A stretch of DNA of 14,320 nucleotides. Origin: Willaertia magna (taxonomy: Eukaryota; Heterolobosea; Eutetramitea; Acrasida; Naegleriidae). Position 1 is the first letter of the stretch. Every line of letters begins with the position of its first letter. Positions 1 to 7,310 of this stretch are shown here, piece after piece. The notes under the pieces are model-generated. The model made no database searches. It had not been told where the DNA came from and was given only the letters and a program-made list of their open reading frames with translations. The translations under genes were made by a program, and so were the position numbers. The stretch is from assembly GCA_902984215.1 (NCBI GenBank), contig CADWAF010002085.1, forward strand, positions 1 through 14,320, given 5' to 3'.

Positions 1-7
1 AGAAAAA

Positions 8-487
8 ATGCCTCAACCATCTTCCCTTAATAACAACAACAATACTCACAATTTTACTGTAAATAATAAATATGTAGATAAAAACAACAATATGAACAAT
101 AACAACAATAAAAATAATAACACTTCTAATAATCATACCACCAATCAATACTTTCCAAACAATCCAAAACTTTCATTTATCGTAAATGATCAAGGACATT
201 TAACATTAAAAAATAAACGTACTGAAACTGCATTTCCAAATCCATTAACAACATCAAATAATAATAACAATGATCAATTATCTTATACTAGTCCTACAAA
301 TTTCTCATTTACTCCAGTTGGTTATTATTCACATCAAGTAAAACCAAATCAAGTATTAATTGGTGTTAGACCTGGGTTAAGAGATACTAATCCAACTGCT
401 CATCAATATCTTAAAAAACATGAAAATGTAGAACAATTTAATTTTAGTTCAACTACACATACTTCTACTTTTAACAAATCAAAATAA
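8..487 (+). CDS. Asn-rich protein of unknown function, possibly 5'-truncated
   Basis: The reading frame encodes 159 residues from the ATG at 8 to a TAA at 485-487. The first half is low complexity with repeated Asn runs (about residues 8-45 and 83-89). The second half (about 90-159) is less repetitive and contains a stretch with FTPVGYYSH and VLIGVRPGLRDTNP that looks like a folded or short conserved tail. I see no signal peptide, membrane segment or known domain. The frame is also open for the few bases upstream of the ATG, so this may be either a complete small protein (the ATG sits in an A-rich context, agaaaaaATG) or the last exon of a longer one. Asn codons mix AAT and AAC. It converges on the next gene with only 35 bp between the stops. 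I do not recognise it. Confidence 0.6.
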   Translation: MPQPSSLNNNNNTHNFTVNNKYVDKNNNMNNNNNKNNNTSNNHTTNQYFPNNPKLSFIVNDQGHLTLKNKRTETAFPNPLTTSNNNNNDQLSYTSPTNFSFTPVGYYSHQVKPNQVLIGVRPGLRDTNPTAHQYLKKHENVEQFNFSSTTHTSTFNKSK

Positions 488-511
488 TTGTAATTTTATA
501 ATGACCTTAAT

Positions 512-520
512 TAAATAAAA
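512..520 (+). terminator. Possible poly(A) signal for the first gene
   Basis: An AATAAA hexamer lies at 514-519, about 27 bp after the TAA of the plus-strand gene and immediately before the end of the converging minus-strand gene. The hexamer is common by chance in such AT-rich DNA, so this is a positional guess. If it is used, the two 3' UTRs overlap. Confidence 0.25.
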
Positions 521-522
521 AG

Positions 523-3500
523 TTATTCATTTGTTAATCTAAATAACATTTTAGGCCAAAATATCTTTTCAAAATACCAACTACTTAAATAAATTTCAAT
601 TCCTAAAACACAAAATAAACAAAATGCAAAAATAAATAAACTTCCACAAATTAATGTACCAATCATTCCAAATGTATCTGATCCTCTTAAAATTACATTA
701 TGATATTCACTTCTAGCACATAATAATAATGCATTATTTACTCCTTTAGATGGTTTATCTAATATTGGTATTGTTACTCTTTTATTTTGTAAAGTATTAT
801 AATTATTTGTGCTATATAAACTATAAGGATCATTGATAATTACCTTTTCATAATTCGTATCAATAAAACATTTATTATTTAATTTATTATTTAAATTATA
901 TAAATTATAATCAATATCTGTATTTGTATTATATAAATAAACAATATTATGTCCTGCTTGATTACAACAAACAATATTTACACTGTAACTAAAAGATAAA
1001 GCAAAGAATATGATTAAACCAATAATTCCTAAAAATAAAAATAATAATCCAGGAATAAATAATTGGCATTGTTTATATTTTCTATTTTTTGATAAATTAA
1101 AAGTTAAAAATAAATTAAACCAACAATTACAAACTGTGCAAAATATATCATTTTCTTTAATATTATCAAAATTTGTAATTTTTTTAAATTTTAATTTTTC
1201 AAAATATTTGCATGTAAATCCAATAAATAAAATTGCAAAACAAATTACTATAAAAATACTTATTCCAATTAAAGAATATGTTGTATATGGTAAATATGTT
1301 AATTCATTTTCTATTTTTCTATTTTTAACTAAAAAATTTAAAATTTCAAAGTTATTTGTTTGTGATTGATGATAAATACTAAAATAAAAAGTATTATTTT
1401 TATAAAACGATTTTTCCATATTTATATAACTTGAATTAAATAAAGTAATATTATAAATAATTTGTGATGGTATTTCTAATGAATATTTCATCATATATTT
1501 ATAAATATTTGAATTATCATCCGATAATTTTGGTAAATATTTAAATTTTGTAACTGAAATATCTTTTGTAAGATAGTATGGTTTATCAAATTCATCTATA
1601 TTTGGAATTTTATTTATTCCAAAATATATTTTAACATTTTGATAATCTGATACATTTAAAATATCCCAAAATGTAAATTCAATTCTAAATTTAGTTGTTT
1701 TAAATATTTCATAAGGATCATTTTCATTTATATTAATAATATTATTTGTTGATGATTTTAAATTATCTGATAAACTATGAATGTAATTAAAAATATCTAA
1801 AACATTTAATTCAAAAAAGTATGGAATACTATTTTTAGAATAAATAACATTTTGTGTTGGGTCATTCTTATTGTTGTTACTTAAAGTAGACGTTGGATTT
1901 AATCCATCAAATCTTTCTTGAACGTTTAATTTATTTGGTGTTGATATGTAACTAATAAAAGATATTGTCGTAGTGGTATTGTCAATCGAAACTAATTTTT
2001 CTATATTTTGATTTGTGACGTTTACAATAATATTATTATTATTTGTGGAACAATAATTAAATAATAATGAAGTTTGGTTTGTTGTAAAAAATTTTAAATC
2101 ATTACTATTTTTAAAAATTGAAAAATATAAAGTATCTCCTTTTAAATATTGTATTGTATAATATTTTTTAAAATCTTTTGTAAAATATAATACATTGTTA
2201 TTATTTTTATAAATAATTAGATTTGATATATTATTAAAAAATAAACTAAAATCATCTACAAATGGTAATTCATTATATTTAAAATAAATATCAAATGTCT
2301 CTAAACTATTTATAGAATAATAAGTAATCCCACTTTCTACATTTGTTGTTGTAAAATTAAAATCACCAACCATTATATTTGATATTTCCTTTTTAGTAGA
2401 AATTGTTGTATTATCAGAAAATCTAAAAATATCATCTAACCAAAAATCAACTTGTAAACTGACAAGATTATTACTTTGTAGCCCTAAATTCACATCTTCT
2501 ATATCATTATCATTGCTCGCTACAATTTGATACGCAATGTACAGATTTTTATCATTTAAAATTGGTAAATAATAGCTTAACGAGTTTTGTAAATTATTAC
2601 ATTTAGAAGAGAATTTATAGTTGTAGTTATCTAAAGTAGGGAATGCATCTTCTCTAATATATAGCTCAATATTATAGTTATTGTAGTTATTTTCAACTAA
2701 ATTTGGTAAAAGTTTTATTTTGAAATTAAATAAATTATTCTTTTCAATAACTAGTTTTGTAATATATTGTAAATTATTTGTTTCTTTATTTTTATATGTA
2801 AAATTAATAAATTTATTGTAATTATCTAAAAATATTCCATTTTCGTCCGTTAAATAAGATTTAATGTTAAATTGACATTTTAAATAGTTTGTTTTACAAA
2901 AAATAGAAGTTAAATAATTTTTCTGTAAACTTGTCAATGTCCACCTGTTTGAATTTACTATATTTGGCAAAATAATTATTCTATTATCATTTTGAAAATC
3001 TATTGGTGGTGGAAATAAACTATTTATTAAAGCAATATTAAGCATTTCATTTGATTGAAGTGTTTCAAACTCTAAATTTAGTAAAGATGTTTCAATTCCA
3101 CTTGATTGTAAAGAAATATAAAAATATTGTGATTCATATCCATTTATAGAAGTTTCTAAATCAGTATTTAATCCTAATGATTTAAATTGTTTATATTTTG
3201 AAAACATTGTGTATTTTGTAATAGTACTTTTAGCAGCAATGGCAGCAACCAACCTGACAACTGACGCCTTGTCATCATTATTTGGTGAAGACAACTTGTC
3301 AATCCCAATTTCATAAACTCCATTCAAATACAAAACTAATGTGTAAATATAATTATTATAAAAAGAAAATAAATTATTCTTAGAAACTTTAAATTGATCA
3401 TAAATAATATTATCTTTTGTGATATTTATAAATAAATCTAATTTTTCTTCAAATACAAAATCTATCGTAAAAATTTCATAATTTTTTAAGTTTGTAACAC

Positions 3501-4728
3501 TATAAATAGAATTACTACTTTTTATAGAATTTAAATATCCAACCATTTCTGTGTTAACATTATTTAATATTTTTACATTGTTATTAAAAATATAAATATT
3601 TAATTCATTGTAGTTGTTATTTAAATTAGCATCAATACTATTTTTAGTTTCAATATTATATTTTATTAATTTAGAATAATTTTCAAAATTTTTAAATTTC
3701 ATTTTTAAATAAATTTTATTTAAATAATTTATTTTTTGTAAAATATTTAAATTTTCAAAAACTTTACAATTTACTGTTTTTGTAATATTATTCTCTATAC
3801 AAGTATAATTTAATAAAAATATTTCATTTTCTATTTTTGTAAATATAGAATCTACATTTCCCAAATTCGTATCTAAAATCTCAAAAGAAATTATATTTTG
3901 AAAAGTAAAATTGTTAGTTTCCATTTTAAAATTATTTAAAATTTTAAACTCTAAATTACTAAAAATAGTTTCATTTATTTCATTTGTAAAATCTAAATAT
4001 AAATTATTGTTATCATAATTACTTGTTATAGAGAAATCTGAAATATTTAAATTTTTATTAAAATAACAAATGTCCAAAGATACCTTATTTATACAAATAT
4101 GTTTATTTTTTGAATTTAAATAATTAATTTTAAAATTATTTAAATTCTTTATATTTTGTAAATTATTATTAAAAAAATTAAAAATTGAACATTCATTACA
4201 ATTACATTTTCTTTCCAAATTTGATATTTTTGTAAAATTAATTAAATAATTATTATTTAAATAAAAACTAATATAATTATTATAATCTTCATCATAAATA
4301 TTACAACTATCAAATAAAAAATAAACATTACTATTTATAGAATAAATTTGATAATTCTTAAAAAAAAATTCATCATTTATTAATTTTGTAAAATCAAAAT
4401 CTCTTGTACCATTATTCCAAATTAATAAATCATCGGAACAAGTAAAACCACCACCACATATTGAACAAAAATTATTTTTATTATCATTATAACCTATAGT
4501 TATAGATCGTTCTATAAAAGGACATTCATTTAAAATAAAATCTATTTGAAAAATTAATATATTCATTAAAAATAACAATATTAATACATTCATTCTTCTA
4601 TAATAACTTATATGATTCTTTATTACCGACAAAAGGTTAGTTATTGACAAGAATGGTGGTGTTCGAGAAGTAACAACAACAGTAGAAATGTTGTAGAGCA
4701 TTTTTTTTTTCTTTTGAAAAGAAACCAT
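523..4728 (-). CDS. Giant secretory-pathway membrane glycoprotein with PPC-like repeats and three C-terminal TM helices
   Basis: This is a single uninterrupted frame of 1401 codons, ATG at 4728 and TAA at 523-525. A typical hydrophobic signal sequence starts at the third Met (residue 46, base 4593: MNVLILLFLMNILIF). The true start may therefore be 4593, with the 45 upstream codons as 5' UTR or an unusual N-extension. A very large, probably luminal or extracellular region follows, with many N-x-S/T sequons and Cys-rich patches (CSICGGGFTC near 88-97, CNCNEC near 175-180). Several segments look like bacterial-type pre-peptidase C-terminal (PPC) beta-sandwiches, with an ELYIRxxxxPTLDNYNY-like pattern near 430, 688, 813 and 1033. 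Three hydrophobic helices lie at about 1150-1172, 1223-1246 and 1353-1382. A Cys-containing loop (CTVCNCW) separates the first two, and a roughly 105-residue loop with further Cys separates the last two; the tail is short. I infer a cell-surface or endomembrane protein, but its function is unknown and I cannot name the family. Confidence 0.85.
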   Translation of the reverse strand: MVSFQKKKKMLYNISTVVVTSRTPPFLSITNLLSVIKNHISYYRRMNVLILLFLMNILIFQIDFILNECPFIERSITIGYNDNKNNFCSICGGGFTCSDDLLIWNNGTRDFDFTKLINDEFFFKNYQIYSINSNVYFLFDSCNIYDEDYNNYISFYLNNNYLINFTKISNLERKCNCNECSIFNFFNNNLQNIKNLNNFKINYLNSKNKHICINKVSLDICYFNKNLNISDFSITSNYDNNNLYLDFTNEINETIFSNLEFKILNNFKMETNNFTFQNIISFEILDTNLGNVDSIFTKIENEIFLLNYTCIENNITKTVNCKVFENLNILQKINYLNKIYLKMKFKNFENYSKLIKYNIETKNSIDANLNNNYNELNIYIFNNNVKILNNVNTEMVGYLNSIKSSNSIYSVTNLKNYEIFTIDFVFEEKLDLFINITKDNIIYDQFKVSKNNLFSFYNNYIYTLVLYLNGVYEIGIDKLSSPNNDDKASVVRLVAAIAAKSTITKYTMFSKYKQFKSLGLNTDLETSINGYESQYFYISLQSSGIETSLLNLEFETLQSNEMLNIALINSLFPPPIDFQNDNRIIILPNIVNSNRWTLTSLQKNYLTSIFCKTNYLKCQFNIKSYLTDENGIFLDNYNKFINFTYKNKETNNLQYITKLVIEKNNLFNFKIKLLPNLVENNYNNYNIELYIREDAFPTLDNYNYKFSSKCNNLQNSLSYYLPILNDKNLYIAYQIVASNDNDIEDVNLGLQSNNLVSLQVDFWLDDIFRFSDNTTISTKKEISNIMVGDFNFTTTNVESGITYYSINSLETFDIYFKYNELPFVDDFSLFFNNISNLIIYKNNNNVLYFTKDFKKYYTIQYLKGDTLYFSIFKNSNDLKFFTTNQTSLLFNYCSTNNNNIIVNVTNQNIEKLVSIDNTTTTISFISYISTPNKLNVQERFDGLNPTSTLSNNNKNDPTQNVIYSKNSIPYFFELNVLDIFNYIHSLSDNLKSSTNNIININENDPYEIFKTTKFRIEFTFWDILNVSDYQNVKIYFGINKIPNIDEFDKPYYLTKDISVTKFKYLPKLSDDNSNIYKYMMKYSLEIPSQIIYNITLFNSSYINMEKSFYKNNTFYFSIYHQSQTNNFEILNFLVKNRKIENELTYLPYTTYSLIGISIFIVICFAILFIGFTCKYFEKLKFKKITNFDNIKENDIFCTVCNCWFNLFLTFNLSKNRKYKQCQLFIPGLLFLFLGIIGLIIFFALSFSYSVNIVCCNQAGHNIVYLYNTNTDIDYNLYNLNNKLNNKCFIDTNYEKVIINDPYSLYSTNNYNTLQNKRVTIPILDKPSKGVNNALLLCARSEYHNVILRGSDTFGMIGTLICGSLFIFAFCLFCVLGIEIYLSSWYFEKIFWPKMLFRLTNE

Positions 4729-4834
4729 TATTTAATATCAAGCCTTGGTTTATGGATTTAGGCTTTTAATTTTAAGCGTTTTTGGTGCAGTTTGGAGTAA
4801 AGGAAATAAACCTCCGTTGGAAAGATGTTAGTGC

Positions 4835-4850
4835 GCTGTCCATGTACAGC
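4835..4850. repeat. Near-perfect 16-bp palindrome, GCTGTCCATGTACAGC
   Basis: The arms GCTGT and ACAGC flank a CATG core. Only the two bases flanking the core fail to pair, so 14 of 16 positions match their complement. It lies in the GC-richer part of the spacer upstream of the minus-strand membrane protein gene. It could bind a dimeric regulator or be fortuitous; nothing else supports either reading. Confidence 0.35.
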
Positions 4851-4938
4851 TTGTCCGTAATTATTGAGCCATACAGTGTTACTTTTTGTTTTTTGTTTTA
4901 AATTAAATGAGTATGTAAAATAATTAAAGAGTTATTGT

Positions 4939-5150
4939 TTAGTTTTCCAATAAATCTTTTAAAATCATTCTTGAGGATGTACTTCCTTGGCCATTAATGC
5001 CACTGTCACAATCTAGATCCATCGGAAAAGAAGATGATGAATAACGAATTGATTGAATAAAAATAAAAAAAATTATGAATTCATTAAAAAAAATAACTTG
5101 ACCATTTTTTCCTTCTTTCCCAATATTCACTCACTGCAAAACTTTTTCAT
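4939..5150 (-). CDS. Doubtful small spliced ORF between divergent genes
   Basis: An open minus-strand frame ends at a TAA at 4939-4941 and encodes a tail reading CDSGINGQGSTSSRMILKDL, but it has no ATG until base 5022. A candidate spliced reading exists. An upstream ATG at 5150 with five codons (MKKFC) runs into a good donor, GTGAGTG at 5134. A pyrimidine-rich stretch ends in an acceptor CTAG at 5013. Joining 5150-5135 to 5012-4939 keeps the frame and gives a peptide of only 29 residues. No domain, signal peptide or recognisable family is visible. It overlaps the expected promoter of TIM16, so it may be a leader RNA, a small peptide gene or chance. Confidence 0.15.
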
Positions 5151-5191
5151 TCCACTTTCTTCTTTTTAAAAAACAATATAATTATAACAAA

Positions 5192-5668
5192 ATGGCCCCA
5201 CCACTATTCGGAGTACTTTTCAGAGTTGTTTTAGGAGTTGGTAGTATAGCATTAGGAGCTTTTAAAGCAGCATATAATCAAGCAGCAGCTAGAGGTGCTG
5301 GAGCAGCAGGAGCCTCTCAAGCAGCTGGAGGATTAGGTGCAAAATTACAAATGACTAAAACCCAACCAATGACTACATTAGAAGCAATTAAAATCTTGGG
5401 TCTCAAACAACCAGGAGAAGGAGAAAGCCTTGATTTTAGAGCAATTAATGAAAGATTTGAGAAAATGTTTAAAAATAATGATCCTAAAAAAGGCGGGAGT
5501 TTTTATATACAATCTAAAGTGATTAGAGCTAAACAGTTATTAGAATATGAATTAATAAAGGAAAATAAATTAACGGAGGAAGAGAGATATAAATATGAAT
5601 CTACTTTACATCAATTAATTAAAGATCATACACTTTCGGAACAAAAGGCTTCCATGGAAGGTCAATAA
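5192..5668 (+). CDS. PAM16: TIM16/PAM16-type mitochondrial import motor subunit
   Basis: This complete 158-residue protein matches the Tim16/Pam16 (Magmas) family in length and design. In that family the protein sits on the matrix side of the inner membrane. It pairs with the J protein Pam18/Tim14 and restrains its stimulation of mitochondrial Hsp70 at the TIM23 channel. The first 30 residues are hydrophobic and uncharged apart from Arg and Lys, consistent with membrane association. An Ala/Gly-rich linker (about 31-50) follows, then the J-like domain (about 61-122). The family signature GGSFYIQSKVIRAK is at 101-114. The HPD tripeptide of true J proteins is absent, as expected; the equivalent loop reads NNDPKK. 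The tail after about 125 is charged. The ATG context is A-rich (aacaaaATGG). The gene is intronless and converges on the next gene, 90 bp away. Identification is firm. Confidence 0.93.
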   Translation: MAPPLFGVLFRVVLGVGSIALGAFKAAYNQAAARGAGAAGASQAAGGLGAKLQMTKTQPMTTLEAIKILGLKQPGEGESLDFRAINERFEKMFKNNDPKKGGSFYIQSKVIRAKQLLEYELIKENKLTEEERYKYESTLHQLIKDHTLSEQKASMEGQ

Positions 5669-5758
5669 CTTTTTTTGTTTTTACAAAATATTTTTTTACA
5701 ATTTCATTTTTATATCATTAAAAAAAAATAAATTTATAAAATTAATTTTAAAATTTAT

Positions 5759-6778
5759 TCATAGAATGATACAACAATTTGTTGATAAAAAACTTTCAGG
5801 TGAATTTCCATGAAATTGAACTTTCCAAACATCATTTCTATCTTTTCTAACAATCCATAACATTTCTTCTTCTTGGAAAGTGTTTGGTTCTTGTTGTTGT
5901 GCTTCTAGTAGATTTATTTTTTTATCATGATTACCTTCACAACAATTTGTTAATTGAATCTTTTTTGTTTCTTTATTATTTAATTGTTGTAAAGTATTGT
6001 TAGTTGTTGTTGTTGTAATGGTTGTTGTATTTTTATTATTCTTTTTAAGGTAAATATAATTAAAAAAATAAATAATTTCATTTTCATTTATTATAATTTC
6101 TTTTATAAATTCGTAATCAATTAAACTACTATTTAAATTCATCATTTTAGGTAAAAAATAAATTAAATAATTATTTTTTGTAATTTCTTTTTTATATTTT
6201 TTTTGTAAATGATTTATACCCAATTCAATTTCATTTTCAGATAATAAAGAACCAAAAAGAAACCAATCTTTTTTTATTATTGCTTCATTTAATTTAATTG
6301 CTGTTTGATAAGCTTCTAATTGATCTTTAGGATTTAAATTATTATTTATTATTGTTGAATTATTATTATTATTCTTATTATTTGTACATGAATTATTTGA
6401 TTGTAAAGATTTATTATAATTATTGGCTGTATTATTATTGTTATTGTTGTTGGGTGTGGTATTATTTATTGTCGTAGTAGATTGTGGAGTTAGTAGTTGT
6501 TCTAAAAATAGAGCAAAATTAGTATTTACATTATTATTTTCAGAATTGTTATTGTTGTTATGATTGTCCTCAAAGTAATTGTCATTAAAATGATTATATT
6601 TCACATAAGGTTGTTGTAATTGTTGTTGCTGCTGTTGACTATTGTTATTATTAAAAGAAGAAGGAGATTCCGTTGTAGGAATGGGCAGATAATGGTAATA
6701 GAAAGAAGAAGTGCCCACCGCTGTTGTTATTGTTGTTGAAAATGTTTGGTTATTGGTGTTGTTATTGGAAGAGGGCAT
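5759..6778 (-). CDS. Asn/Gln-rich protein with NTF2/SnoaL-like region and C-terminal CaaX box
   Basis: I place the start at the ATG at 6778 (339 residues), because the frame upstream of it reaches only a non-ATG codon. About the first 150 residues are low complexity: Asn runs, one run of six Gln, and Ser/Thr-rich stretches. From about residue 150 a folded part begins. The segments EAYQTAIKLNEAIIKKDWFL and, near the C-terminus, EMLWIVRKDRNDVWKVQFHG resemble the first helix and last strands of the cone-shaped NTF2/SnoaL-like fold. A Thr/Asn-rich insertion (about 245-300) separates them. The protein ends ...STNCCIIL, so the last four residues, CIIL, form a CaaX box with terminal Leu, the type usually geranylgeranylated; a second Cys just before it could be palmitoylated. 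I infer a membrane-tethered NTF2-like adaptor or scaffold. The fold assignment is tentative; the CaaX ending is read directly. The stop is TGA. Confidence 0.8.
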   Translation of the reverse strand: MPSSNNNTNNQTFSTTITTAVGTSSFYYHYLPIPTTESPSSFNNNNSQQQQQQLQQPYVKYNHFNDNYFEDNHNNNNNSENNNVNTNFALFLEQLLTPQSTTTINNTTPNNNNNNNTANNYNKSLQSNNSCTNNKNNNNNSTIINNNLNPKDQLEAYQTAIKLNEAIIKKDWFLFGSLLSENEIELGINHLQKKYKKEITKNNYLIYFLPKMMNLNSSLIDYEFIKEIIINENEIIYFFNYIYLKKNNKNTTTITTTTTNNTLQQLNNKETKKIQLTNCCEGNHDKKINLLEAQQQEPNTFQEEEMLWIVRKDRNDVWKVQFHGNSPESFLSTNCCIIL

Positions 6779-7002
6779 TACTTTTTTTTCAAACAAGAAA
6801 AATTATGTCACGATTATTATTTTGATGATGTTTGAGTACTGATTTGACTCCGTCTATTTTGTAGACTAGATGCGGGTTTGAATTATTTTGTTACACAAAG
6901 TAAATTTGTTTCTGTTAATTGAGAGGATTATTATTTTATAAAAATTGTAAGAAGGATAAAGAGTTTTACCGAATCCAATTCATTACAAAATTAAATTATT
7001 AA

Positions 7003-7024
7003 TTTAATAATTTGCGTTATTAAA
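7003..7024. repeat. 8-bp AT-only inverted repeat with 6-base loop
   Basis: TTTAATAA (7003-7010) and TTATTAAA (7017-7024) are exact complements around TTTGCG. A second AT dyad, TTAAATTA-T-TAATTTAA, overlaps it at 6991-7007. Such repeats arise easily in AT-rich DNA, so the functional weight is low. Confidence 0.3.
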
Positions 7025-7108
7025 TAGTTTTATACAATGGTGTTGACATTATAAATATTAACAAAAACAAACATTGTAGCTCTCTTTCGGTGTGTATTAG
7101 AGGACTAG

Positions 7109-7121
7109 AGAATCAGATTCT
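7109..7121. repeat. 13-bp dyad AGAATC-A-GATTCT
   Basis: The two 6-base arms are perfect complements around a single A. It lies about 190 bp upstream of the ADCK start codon, inside the divergent promoter region, and could be a binding site for a dimeric protein. It is not repeated elsewhere in the window as far as I can see. Confidence 0.3.
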
Positions 7122-7247
7122 ATTAAAAATTGATTGAATAGATAAAAATTCATTGTGATAAAATCCGCACCGCAATCCACCACGCGCTTGCTTCAAACAA
7201 ATAAATAGACAGTCTGCATTCCAGCAAACAACAATAGTTCAAAAAAA

Positions 7248-7259
7248 AACTCGCGAGTT
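7248..7259. promoter_or_regulatory. Perfect 12-bp palindrome AACTCGCGAGTT upstream of ADCK
   Basis: AACTCGCGAGTT equals its own reverse complement, contains two CpG steps, and lies 51 bp before the ATG at 7311. That places it in the core promoter or 5' UTR. In this AT-rich DNA a CpG-rich 12-base palindrome stands out. It resembles the TCTCGCGAGA element of many mammalian promoters, but a shared function is only a suggestion. Confidence 0.4.
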
Positions 7260-7310
7260 ATCTTGGTGGTTTGTTGGTTAGAAGAAAAGTGTGAAATTTT
7301 AGTGGTAGGA

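Larger units (their letters stand above)
4729..5191. other. Divergent spacer between the giant membrane protein gene and TIM16
   Basis: This stretch of about 460 bp should hold the promoters of both flanking genes. Its middle (about 4770-4880) is visibly richer in G+C than the coding DNA around it and includes a near-palindrome at 4835-4850. An AAGCC/GGCTT inverted repeat with a 16-base spacer lies at 4740-4765. The TIM16 side is AT-rich, with T runs around 5140-5180. The only ORF-like content is the doubtful small minus-strand frame at 4939-5150. I see no tRNA or other RNA gene. Confidence 0.5.
6779..7310. promoter_or_regulatory. Divergent promoter region between the CaaX protein and ADCK genes
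   Basis: These 532 bp hold no convincing gene. They contain several inverted repeats: GTCTA/TAGAC at 6852-6866, an AT-only 17-bp dyad at 6991-7007, TTTAATAA/TTATTAAA around a 6-base loop at 7003-7024, AGAATC-A-GATTCT at 7109-7121, and a CpG-containing 12-bp palindrome at 7248-7259. The part nearest the ADCK gene (about 7165-7190) is unusually rich in C and G for this genome. I checked the GGTTTGAATT stretch near 6875 as a tRNA T-loop, but no cloverleaf forms. Confidence 0.45.

Noticed and set aside
1010..1369. Plus-strand ORF of 119 codons opposite the giant membrane protein
   Set aside because: It lies wholly inside the minus-strand gene, antisense to the membrane helices, and its content is just the complement of that AT-rich coding DNA.
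4594..4625. 29-nt GTAATA...TATAG micro-intron before the internal Met of the giant protein
   Set aside because: It is too short for a normal spliceosomal intron, and its removal would shift the frame.
523..4728. HAP2/GCS1-type gamete fusogen or other named surface receptor
   Set aside because: HAP2 has one transmembrane helix and a defined Cys pattern. This protein has three C-terminal helices and no matching motif.
6779..6796. Six-codon N-terminal extension of the CaaX protein
   Set aside because: It would also start at TTG; the ATG at 6778 is the first usable start.
6845..6905. tRNA-like stretch with GTCTA/TAGAC stem and GGTTTGAATT
   Set aside because: The loop is 5 rather than 7 bases, and no acceptor or D stem pairs around it.
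7263..7310. Upstream extension of the ADCK protein by 16 codons
   Set aside because: The extension would start at TTG. The first ATG, at 7311, gives a better mitochondrial presequence.
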